Below are positions 46,195 through 55,568 of a DNA stretch of 64,000 nucleotides, piece by piece. Under the pieces are notes generated by a model. That model saw nothing but the letters and a program-made list of their open reading frames with translations. It ran no database searches and was not told the DNA's origin. Position 1 is the first letter of the stretch, and every line of letters begins with the position of its first letter. The position numbers and the translations under genes are program-made. Source of the DNA: Isoetes taiwanensis (Eukaryota > Streptophyta > Lycopodiopsida > Isoetales > Isoetaceae); contig JAJEKV010000046.1 of NCBI GenBank assembly GCA_021234155.1, positions 5,461,012-5,525,011 of the forward strand. Reading direction: 5' to 3'.

Positions 46195-47260
46195 ACCAAA
46201 GACATCAATTTTTTCTGTTCAATCCAACACGAATCGCCTCTTGGCCATTGCTCGTTTTTACCCTCACGAGCCCAAAGTCTGCAATTTTAGCATTCAATCC
46301 TTGATCCAACAACACATTCTTGGGCTTCACATCGCAGTTGAATCACTGGCGGATCGCATTTTGAATGCAAAAATCAAGCGCTTGTGCCAAATCAAGCATA
46401 ATCCCAAATCGGTCTCCCAATTTAAGGCCCGATACAAATCGCCCACATCAAACAACAATTCCTGCAGCTACGGCGATCCATATATTCATAAACCAAAGCA
46501 ATTTCTTATCATTTGAATCCTCGGAAGAGCAAAATCTGATCAAACCCACAACGAATTTTGAAGTCCCAATTCTTTGCTGTAACGGGCCCATGGTAGACCG
46601 CTCGAGTATTCGAACCTTGAATGTGCCTGTGGGGCGTTCCCGAGACACCGGCATAAATGGGTAGAAGCGACTACTCATAAACGTCTAGACGGTTTTGCCC
46701 AGTTGGTTAAGGGCATGTCGGTTAGGAACGTCACAGTTGGTATCAGAGCAGGTCTCGAGTTCGAGTCTCCATGGGTGCCTATATGCATGGGTAATTTGCA
46801 AAGACTTGGTAATCATTGTGACATGGTATGACATAGCCTTGGATGCTCGAGGACGAGCATAGTTCTAGTGGGAGAGATCAGAATCGGCCCATGGTAGACC
46901 GCCGAGTATTCAACCTTGAATGTGCACAATAGGCGTTCGAGACACCGGCATAAATGGGTAGAAGCGACTACTCATAAACGTCTAGACGGTTTTGCCCAGT
47001 TGGTTAAGGGCATGTCGGTTAGGAACGTTACATTTGCATGATAGAAAGTTCGTTTTGGAACTCTCTTTCGCCCTGAATCGAGCTTGCATCAAGCTTCTTT
47101 ACTGCTACAAGCTCACGTTTGGAAGAATCCCTTTATATACACACCCAAATCCGCCACCTTGAGCTTCCCGGCGCTAAATCACTTGGTAATTTTTAATTCT
47201 CTCTGAATCGAATTTTACGATCCGAACAAATGGATTCAAAGGAGTAGGATGATCCAAAGG
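46195..47260 (-). pseudogene. Receptor-like kinase fragment, interrupted by a TRIM
   Basis: On the minus strand, the region before the TRIM (47260-47033) gives GGGFGCVYKGILPN (P-loop, about 47128-47158) and, across frames, LVAVKKLDA (catalytic Lys). The region after it (46577-46195) gives IGTSKFVVGLI, KKLL, MLDLAQALDF, then CDVKPKNVLLDQGLNAKIAD followed by FG (catalytic loop about 46300-46340, DFG 46271-46279). CD-VKPKN in place of RD marks a non-RD plant kinase. Several frameshifts and stops are present, and the activation segment ends at about 46200 in the GC-rich palindrome region. It looks like a captured host gene piece within the larger insertion. Confidence 0.75.
46578..47032 (+). mobile_element. 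TRIM retrotransposon, 455 bp, complete with TSD
   Basis: 5' LTR 46578-46735 starts TGTAACG and ends CGTCACA. The primer-binding site TGGTATCAGAGC (46738-46749) is complementary to plant initiator-Met tRNA. The internal part is about 130 bp. The polypurine tract AGTGGGAGAGAT (46868-46879) directly precedes the 3' LTR, about 46880-47032, ending CGTTACA. Target duplication TTTGC at 46573-46577 and 47033-47037. Removal of the element plus one TSD restores an in-frame kinase (SIM-QRIGTS). LTRs differ by small indels. It is non-autonomous. Confidence 0.9.
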
Positions 47261-47397
47261 GGTGGTTTTATGAAGATTTATACTTGAAATAGAGTGCCGA
47301 ATCATAGAAATTAGGATCATAAAAAGCCCGGGTGGTTTTATGAGATTTATACTTGAAATAGAGTGCCGAACGATAGAAATTAGGATCATAACAGCGC
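47261..47397. repeat. ~70-bp tandem duplication
   Basis: GGTGGTTTTATGARGATTTA followed by TACTTGAAATAGAGTGCCGAA occurs at 47261 and 47331 with 1-3 base changes, just upstream of the antisense kinase fragment. Confidence 0.9.
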
Positions 47398-47786
47398 CAA
47401 AACCTCGCAATAGAGAGCCGACATCGAGCGCTTGTTTGAATGATGAACCGATGGGCGCAATAACTGCTGCATCAGATATCGCGAAAAATCTCCGTGGGTT
47501 CGCCATGCAACCGGTAGGGCGCTATCCATCGACACTTCCACTTTGCCATCCGCCGCCATCCGCCGCCAATCGACGCCAGAGCATAACCCCGTTAGGGTTC
47601 GCGGGCGAACCCCGGCAGCAATGCCAAGTAACCAAGACCGCCACGCCTTTCAACCGTTCGCCCGGGGTTCGCCTTAGGGCGCCTCTTTTTAAGCCCGCCA
47701 TAACCCAATTGGTTCGCCAATTTAAGCCGGAGCCACAGTGCGGTCGATCCGAAATATCGATCGCCATTCCGAAAGGACGAGCTGCC

Positions 47787-47793
47787 ATATAAG
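47787..47793 (+). promoter_or_regulatory. TATA box of the long unit
   Basis: ATATAAGGCTATTTCCTCTT matches the short unit's promoter at 54042-54061. The following stretch TTCTTCTATTCTCGTTGCTT is also shared (about 47840 and 54100), so the initiation region is conserved between units. Confidence 0.55.
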
Positions 47794-47999
47794 GCTATTT
47801 CCTCTTTTTCGCGACCGGTATCTTCTCCGCTCACAGCTCTTCTTCTATTCTCGTTGCTTCCCATCTTCCTCTTTCAATCCTTTTCCTCATACTCTCCCAT
47901 GATCCCATCTTCTTTTCTACTCTATTCTCGTTGCTTTCTATTTTCCTCTTTCAATCCTTTTCTTCATACTCTACCATCCCATCTCTCTTTTCTAATCCT

Positions 48000-50900
48000 T
48001 TTATCCATGACTCTAGCATTCACCGCCGGATATGGCTTTCACATGTTTGAAGCGATTTGGAGCACTCAATCTGGCGAGATTTCGTGGGCATTTGATCGGG
48101 ACTCGATGATTGAACTTCAGTTATGCAGATTGTTTTTGTTTCTTATTATACGTTTTTCTAAGTCATGCATGATTCATCCTATCGGTTACGGTTTTTTGGC
48201 TAGGTGGTTCGACATATCCTTATCTAGGATTGGTTACGATGGCTAGCGGGGATTCGATCTGACTTTGGATCATGTGATAGCAGCATGGGCAGGAAGTGAT
48301 TCTCTGTCTCTTCTTTGTGTTTCTCAGATTTTTTGTGCGAGTCGTTTTTTAAAGACCGGAAGGGCGGCTTGATTCCCCTGATTACGGTTTAGGCCCATTG
48401 GTGCCCGAGGCGGGAGCTCGAGTCGCAGATCCACATCCCGAATCCACCATCCAATTATCCGGCATCCAGCGCGACACGCCGCCATCCGTTGGCTTTCGGG
48501 GAATCTACAATCTTTTCACCTACTCATGGGCTGTTCCCGCCATGCGGATCCGAGCTATGGTTCGGGGCCATCTCGGATTCGATCCTATGCACCATCATCG
48601 GGTTAGCAGCTCATGGCATGATAGGTTCTAGCTTCGGATCCCCTATTCTTGGACAGCCGTCACGGCCATCCGTTTGGATTGCCACGGGAAGCTCCTCAGT
48701 TCTCTCTTCTTCCGCCTCTCCACCGTTTCCCCACCTTTCGACCTGCCTGCCCATCTCTCTCGCCTTTGGCTTCTACCTGCCTACCGTTTTTCAATCATGT
48801 AGTAGCTTCCGGCCTGCCTCCTGTGACAGGCCGTCGCCCTTCTCTGGTTGCAAGCTCCTGCCCATGGCAGGGCCACGTGGCCGCAGGATAATCCTGCCGG
48901 TTAATGTGCAAACTCAAATATTGCAAACGGCTTCGTAAAAAATAGAGGAGGAAGATCTCTCTTTCACAAGACACTCTGAAGGTAATGTTAGCAACCCGTG
49001 GAGCAGAGGTGGCATCCCCGATTTAAGAGGTGCTCACCTTTTAACGCACCATGGTTTTATTGAACTCTTGATCTAATTTCCTAGTTGTAGTCATCGCATA
49101 CCACGTTAGAATTTGACATGCATTTTCTTTTCACCCTTTTCTATCCATAATGCATTTGATGCTTCGATCCATGCATTATTTATGCCATCAATGGTTGAAT
49201 TCTTGGTGCCTCATTTTCATAACCTTTGAACGGTTATATTCATAAGCACAGAACATGTAAGAATAGTAGCCATCTTATCTGTCTCCCCTTACCTTAGCTC
49301 ACTTTTTTCTTTTTTACCCTAGCTATCTATCAGTTTTATGCGTTTTTGAATGCTTTTCATGTTTAATGGTTTTTTCATATTATGCATTCTTCGTAACGGG
49401 CGCGTGATCCATTGTGGAATAGCGTTTTTCGACATTATTCTCCATGAGGTATCTCCTCACTATGCATGCCAGGTATCTGCTCGCAGCTCGGCTTTACATG
49501 CTGCTGGCTCTTAAGTCACACTGTTATACAGGTTTTTTGCACATGCAAGTTTTTTCGCACTTTCTCTATATTTTCAATCAGGTTCCTATATTGATGTATT
49601 TGAATTTCTGTTGGGTTAGTGCCGTATTACCTTCTACACTATGGTGTTGTCCATTCAAGTTGTTGTTTTAGCTGTGATGTAAGGCGGGGCTTTATTATCA
49701 TCTACATCAGGGTTGAGTCATGTTGATTTGTTACTTTAGCTTTGAATTGGTCATGTTCGACGTTCTTGCTCACTTCTGTTTCTTATTTTTTCTTTGTATA
49801 TTCCCAAGTTCAAGGGTGATATATTCTTTTCATTTTTGCACAACCTGTAGTTCAATCCATCGGCTCATATACATTCATTCATTTATTCTTAGCGGTCATA
49901 TGTCATCTTCACACTTGGGACATTCAATTTCTTTCTCTATTAATCCTCTACATTTCATCCTTCTTGGCACCATGGCTCCGTTACATGGTTGCCTATATTC
50001 ATTGGATCATCTCATTTATCTGCCGTTTGTTCTTCTTTTCAACATATTTCTCCATCGGTTACTATTTGTCTTATGCGCCCTATTTTACTTATCATGGCCT
50101 TTTCATAGCCTTTGGTTTTTATAATGGTTACATAGGTTATCTTATGCTTCCTTTACATATACCTTCGGAGGGAATTACGAGTCACATTTACATTATATTT
50201 TCTATAATTTGGGTGTCCCTTTTCTTTTTCTTATGCGGGGTTTTCGATTGTTATGTTGTTCTCATGTCTTATTCATAATTGCATTAGAATATGAGACATC
50301 TAGGGGCTTTTGTTTTAGGGGGTGGTTTTTCCCTCCCATGTTATCTCTTTCGTATGTTACCTTTTTCAAGTTGATGGACCTCTAGTTTTTATATATGTGA
50401 CATTATCCTTTGAATTTGAGGCTTTTTCATGGTTGTTTTCGGATTTTTCTTCTTTGCACTTGTGTTTTTATCGTGGATTCGATGCACCATACTATTTAAA
50501 TGGGTCTATGCTCTCCTCGCGCTGTTTTTCTCTTGTTTATGTTCTGGCTCACTTTTTACCTCGTTTTCATCTTGTGGTCGTTTACTTGGGATGTTGTCTT
50601 GTTTTCATAATTCTACGCTGCAGTCTCTTGGTTTATTATCTTTTTATTGCCTATAGATTTGTGGCCACCATCTTCCGTGTTGCATTTGTCTTTTTTACAT
50701 TGATGCATTCCATTTCCATGGTCGGTTCTTGATGGCCTCAATTGCGTGTTATTTCTCCAACATGTATCTCTTTTGTATGTTATTTTTTATATTGTGGTTC
50801 CCATGTGGTTATGTGGCATTCTTTTCTGTGTTTAGGTTTTCCCCATGGTGGTTTGGGTTTTATCTTTTGCACCTGTGTTTGTATCTTATGTGTGATGCAC

Positions 50901-53900
50901 TACACTTGGCTCAGGTGGTATACGTTATCTTCTACATTCTAGGTTATTTTTTGCACTTGTGGTTTATCTTGTTTTTTGATGCACCGCACTCTTCAACAGT
51001 TGTTTGGGTTATTCCGGTTGTTTATGTTCTGGCCCGCATTTTTACGACAACTTCTCATCTCTTTTGTATGTTATTTTTTATATTGTGGTTCCCATGTGGT
51101 TATATGTGGCATTCTTTTCTGTGTTTAGGATTTCCCCATGGTGGGTTGGGTTTTATCTTTTGCACTTGTGTTTGTATCTTATGTGTGATGCACTACACTT
51201 GGCTCAGGTGGTATACGTTATTCGGGTGGTACTATCTTCTACATTCTAGGTTTCCCATAGTTGTTGTGGTTTATCTTGTTTTTCTTCCACCCGCTGGGTG
51301 ATGCTTTTCTCCACCCCCTGGGTGATGCTGTCCTCTCTTTTTTCCGGAATCGTTTCTAATCGCTCACCTCCTTTTGAGTGCTTGTCGTTTTGCAGTTTGC
51401 CGCTTCGCCATTATGCACGTTCTTGTTCTCCTTAATCGCTCGTGGGTGCATTCTACATGTTCCATTTCTTCTCGCGCTTGGTCGTTGGCGCTCCTCTTCG
51501 TCTCACCCTCGCTACGTGCTTCGTGCCCGACTCGACCCCTAGAGTTTTTCGTGGCGGCTGGGCTTATAGTTTATGCAGTTCGCCTCATTTTATTGTTGCG
51601 CTCCATTCGCTACGTGCTTCGTGACCCAACTCAACGCTTGGAGGTTTCGCGGCGACTCTCTCTCTCTCCCTCCCTCCCTCCCTCCTCTTTTTTCTTCTTT
51701 TTTGGCATGATCATCGGGGAGCTCTAATGTTTGTTGGTTCCCTTGTTCACTTTATTAGCGCACTTATTTGTTGCTTCATGAAGTTATATTTTCTATTCTT
51801 GAACATGGGTGTGGTGAGATTGTTCGGTATTACCAATTTTATGGATTTGGGAGCTTCTTTGTTTTCGTTAAGCGCCACTTTGTCATGTTCGCGATGAGGG
51901 CTGATTTTTCGTGCATAGCTTTGCTCCCTATATATGATATTACATACTCATTCTGCAAGTTTCGAGACGTTGCTTTATTAAACATGATTGACTTTTCATG
52001 TTCTTTTAGCCCCTAGTTTTTATCATTCTTCCTTGTTTCCTCCGTTTTTTGCTCGATATGCAGGGTCCACATGTTGAGGTTCGTCCTCACGGTTGCTGGC
52101 GGTCCTCGTCCTCTCGTGCTCGCTACGTGGTGTGCGACTCTACTCAACATCTCCACGTTTCTCGTTCGATCTTTATGTCTATGCATTTTTGCATTCCTAT
52201 GCGTAAGTTTTTCATCTTTGCCTTATTATCTCGGTTACTTTAAGTTTTTCATCTTTGCCTTATTATCTCGGTTACTTGTTATTCTTCCTTCTTAATTATC
52301 GTTATTGTTTATTCTTTTTGGGGATCCATGATGAGGGGTTCCTTTGTTGACTTATCTCCATCTAGATATTGGCCACAGGTTCGAAAGGGATAATAGCCAC
52401 ATTCTTGGACTTCGGTCCGTAGCCCCATTCACAGACTTCGGTCCGGCATTTGTATTCACATCAGTCAGCTATGCCGGGCCCTTCCTTCGATTCATCATCG
52501 TGGCGGCGTCCTTTTCTTTTCATTGTTTTTGTTCTCTAATGTTCCTCCCTTTTTCAGGTCATTGAGCTGATGCCGTCCATAGCGGACGTTTTCGGCTCTT
52601 CTTCTTCAACTTCGCTTTTCTCTCCACGGCTCGCTCGCACTACTGGTTCTCATCGTCAACGCGAAGCTTCCCTCGCGCTTGAACCAGACTCTTCAGACCC
52701 TGGTTCCCTTTCTCCCCCTGCCACTCCAAACGAGACCCACTTGCCCGCGCTCATATGATTTCTTTAGCTCGCTTGCCTTCGTTCGCATGCCTGGCCCGTC
52801 ACTATCCTTCAGCGCCTCCGGCGGCCCTCTTTTTCGCTCCTCTCCTTCCTCTCTACGTCCTTTATCCTATCTGATTGCTTGGGTGGTGGTGGCCCTCCTT
52901 TTCCTCTCCTCCCGCTATGTGCTTTGCGACCCAACTCCACACCTGGCGGTTCTAGCTGTCTATTGCGGGTTTTTGCACTTGTAGCGGGTCTTTTTCTATT
53001 TGGTATGCTCATTACATATCTTTGGCATCTTTGCTATTTGGCTTTATCTAGATAGGATGCATATTGCGTTTGGCACTGCATTGAGATTTTCTGACATGGG
53101 GTTTATAGTGGATTATCTTTCATTTTTATGCTTCTCTTTATTTAGATATGGGGTGTCCTACGTTGTTGTCCACAAGGTATTGTATTGGGCACATTCTAAT
53201 TTGTGCAGGGTGTTCCTATTTAACTTTATCTGGATATCACATTGAGATTTTGCGACATGGTCTATTGGATCATTTTTTCCTTTTTTTTGCTTCTCTTTAT
53301 CTAGACATGGCACATTTTAATGGCCACTTTTAGTTTGTTTTGTGTTCTTGATGTTCTTTTTTATGGTTTCACATTGAGGCTTATCTTTCTCTAGATGTCG
53401 CGTTTTTTATGGACCGTTTTTTTGTTGGGTGGTGCTGTTTTTTTTCCACCGTGATGGTGACATTCATGTCTATTTATCATCTTTAGTGATGTTGTAGATA
53501 ACATTGTCTAGCATTATTTTTGCAGTGCATATTTCTTTTTACATGATTGTTATCCACCCGTTGGGTGACGCTTTTTTCCACCATGGTGGTGATGCTATTT
53601 CCACCTGCGAGGGATGCTGTTTATTTCTACCTCCAGGGTGACGCATATTTCTTTTTACGTAATTGTTTTCCACCCGTTGGGTGATGCATAATTGTTTTCC
53701 ACCCGTTGGGTGATGTTATCTCCACCTGCGAGTGATGCTGTTTATTTCCACCTCGAGGGTGACGCATATTTCTTTCTACGTAATTGTTTTCCACCCGTTG
53801 GGTGCTGCTGTTCTCCACCCTATTGGGGTAATGCTCTCTTTTTTTTTTGCTTCATGTTGAATTTGCTCCCAACCATTCCGCGGGTGTTTTTCGAGTTCTT

Positions 53901-53991
53901 TGTGTTGCTTGCGGGTTTTACGCCTTGGCTTATAGTTAAGGAAGTTCTTTGGTAGTCGGCGGTTTTGTGTCTCTTATGAGTCCTTTCCCGA
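48000..53991 (+). other. T-rich, A-poor non-coding body of the insertion
   Basis: Over about 6 kb the plus strand is dominated by T, with C and G next and A scarce. The plus-strand frames are therefore long and hydrophobic (Phe/Leu/Cys/Tyr-rich) but have no domains and shift constantly, so I do not treat them as genes. A ~165-bp segment (GTATGTTATTTTTTATATTG...GGTGGTATACGTTAT) occurs at about 50772-50932 and 51063-51222. A 38-bp unit repeats at 52204-52279. A ~45-bp phrase around CGCTACGTGCTTCGTGACCC recurs about four times (near 51510, 51605, 52115, 52910). Confidence 0.6.
53432..53835 (+). repeat. Array of small hairpins, CCACCC-n-GGGTGATGC type
   Basis: About nine short palindromic units: CCACCGTGATGGTGA, CCACCCGTTGGGTGA (several), CCACCATGGTGGTGATG, CCACCTGCGAGGGATG, CTACCTCCAGGGTGACG, CCACCTCGAGGGTGACG and CCACCCTATTGGGGTAATG. 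Arms change but stay largely complementary. Two further units lie at 51288-51332 (CCACCCGCTGGGTGATGC, CCACCCCCTGGGTGATGC). Confidence 0.75.
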
Positions 53992-54468
53992 ATAGCATCG
54001 ATCCGAGCCATCGGATCGCCATTAGGAAAGGACGAAATGCTATATAAGGCTATTTCCTCTTCGCCGCCGGTTATTATCGGCGTCTTCTCACAGCGGCTCT
54101 TCTTCTATTCTCGTTGCTTCCCTCCCTTCCCTTCCTTTGCTTGAGGGCATGAGTTTGCTTTTTCTCTAACCATTCCGGGGTATTTTTAGGGGTTTTGTGT
54201 TGCTTGCAAAGCTTCCGCTCTCTTACGGGGGTCCTGCTATATTTTGTGTTCGCCATCAACTCATCTCTTTTCGGTTTTCAGGCAACACATTCAAGGTTGT
54301 TGGCGACCATTTCTCATTAGGGTTTTCCTCGAAAACCCGAAAGGGCGGGGTTTTTTATCCCGATGAGAAGTTGTCGCCATTACCCTTTTATATTGCCTGT
54401 GCACATTTCTTTTTACGGGGTAGTCCGATATTGGGCCGGTTTTGTGTCTCTTGCGAGTCCTTTCCCAG
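53992..54468 (+). repeat. Short head-to-tail unit of the insertion
   Basis: This 477-bp unit joins the 5' end of the long unit (ATAGCATCGATCCGA, TATATAAGG at 54041-54049, TTCTTCTATTCTCGTTGCTT) to a version of its 3' end (AACCATTCCGGGGT, TTTTGTGTTGCTTGC, GTGTCTCTTGCGAGTCCTTT), as if the middle were deleted. It also holds a hairpin CTCGAAAACCCGAAAGGGCG like that in the LINE tail at 22567. Confidence 0.65.
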
Positions 54469-54473
54469 AATGA

Positions 54474-55120
54474 CCAAATTATAAAAAGAAATGTTCAATT
54501 GGATATTCTCATGGGTAATAACTTGGTTTATATGTATGCCAAATGTGCATCGTAAGAAGAGGCTCATGAAATATTTGTGTGATTCTTTTTATTAGAATGT
54601 TTTGTGGTAATGCAAGAGGCAGCCATAGAACCCGACTCTACCACATTTCTTAATGCATTGGAAGCATGTGCATGCATAAGAGCTTTACAAAGAGGGAGGT
54701 TTATTCATGATCAGAGTAGTAGCTATGGGTTTGAAAGTGATGTTGCTTGGAGGTTTGAAAGCGGTGTTTCTTGGGGAGTATATATGCCAAGTGCGAAAGC
54801 ATGAATGGGGCAGATAAGGTTTTCAAAAAGTTGTAGAATTGATGTGGCATCATGGAACACAACAATTTCGGGATATGCTGACCATGCTAACACTTCGAGC
54901 CATTTTCAATGGCAAATCAATGTGCATGCATATTATTGAAATTGGGTTGATAAGGATGTTATTGTGTAGAATACACTGATAGATATGTATGAAAAAGCGT
55001 GGCAAGGTGAGATCTGTAGCAGAAATATTTGCAAATGCAAATTGTAAAAATTTTGTGCCATAGACAGTCATGATTGCTGCATATGCTCAAAATGGCTAGT
55101 TGAAAGATGCACTTTAGGGT
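54474..55120 (+). pseudogene. PPR-protein pseudogene, 3' part
   Basis: Continues the frame interrupted at 45.83 kb: DQIIKRNVQLDILMGNNLVY, then MYAKCAS and EEAHEIF; IEPDSTTFLNALEACACIRA with LQRGRFIHDQ at about 54620-54720; WNTTISGY about 54860; and NTLIDMY about 54970. These are P-, L- and S-type PPR repeat signatures. Several stops and shifts. Function would have been organellar RNA processing or editing; now inactive. Confidence 0.7.
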
Positions 55121-55568
55121 AAAAGCATGCTAGGGTGTCATACATTAGTTCTAAATTCATGTACTATTTTGCACTAGAAAACCCGTTTTTTATGTAATTT
55201 TGAATGTATGGTAGGAGGCCACGTGCTTGTCGTTATATATTTAAAAAAGGAATATATTTGATTGTTTGTCATCATGACATGAAGTGGCCGGCGGTTGGTT
55301 GTTGAAAAATTTGGGCACAATCCATTGGATTCCCTCCGATCCAAGCAAATTCCCTCCAATCCATCCGAAGCAAGCCAATTCCCTCCAATCTACGGCCTAA
55401 GAATCTAAAACAAAGAAAAGAATTTCAAATTCTTGCCGGATCTTTGCATGCATATCAGTTTTTAGTAGTAGTAGGAACACGGCACAAGAAAATCAAAGTA
55501 TGAAATTAATTACTCGGTGATGTCCAAAATGAGGACGGTGATACGAAATTGACAAAGGGAAGCGTAAA
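55121..55568. other. Spacer between PPR pseudogene and transposon copy 2
   Basis: No gene. TCCCTCCRATCCA is repeated three times near 55330-55390. The left TIR of transposon copy 2 should lie here but was not identified; copy 1's TIR sequence is not found. Confidence 0.4.

Larger units (their letters stand above)
45832..54468 (+). mobile_element. 8.6-kb T-rich insertion of unknown class
   Basis: It separates two parts of one PPR pseudogene whose phrases match up across it. Possible 5-base target copies with one mismatch are ATTGA (45827-45831) and AATGA (54469-54473). The insertion has a long unit (from TAGCATCGATCCGA, 45832) ending in GTGTCTCTTATGAGTCCTTT, and a second short unit starting ATAGCATCGATCCGA at 53992 and ending GTGTCTCTTGCGAGTCCTTT. 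Each unit has a TATATAAGGCTATTTCCTC-like promoter near its 5' end. The body is strongly T-rich and A-poor with no protein I recognise. The long unit's 5' region contains GC-rich palindromes and an antisense kinase fragment. Class is unclear: the short unit is not an LTR, because its 3' half is absent from the 5' region of the long unit. Confidence 0.6.

Noticed and set aside
46578-47032. Cassandra-type TRIM carrying 5S rRNA, or a tRNA-derived SINE (box-like GAGTTCGAGTCTC after the PBS)
   Set aside because: No recognisable 5S sequence is present in the LTRs, and the LTR, PBS, PPT and 5-bp TSD structure explains the locus fully.
49444-53333. Many plus-strand frames encoding Phe/Leu/Cys/Tyr-rich, membrane-like peptides
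   Set aside because: They follow directly from T-rich, A-poor composition, occur in all plus frames, overlap each other and contain no conserved domain or consistent start.
45832-54468. Reading the insertion as a standard LTR retrotransposon with the 477-bp unit as 3' LTR
   Set aside because: The 3' half of the short unit is not present near the 5' end of the long unit, and no PBS or PPT borders it. The only PBS/PPT pair belongs to the nested TRIM.
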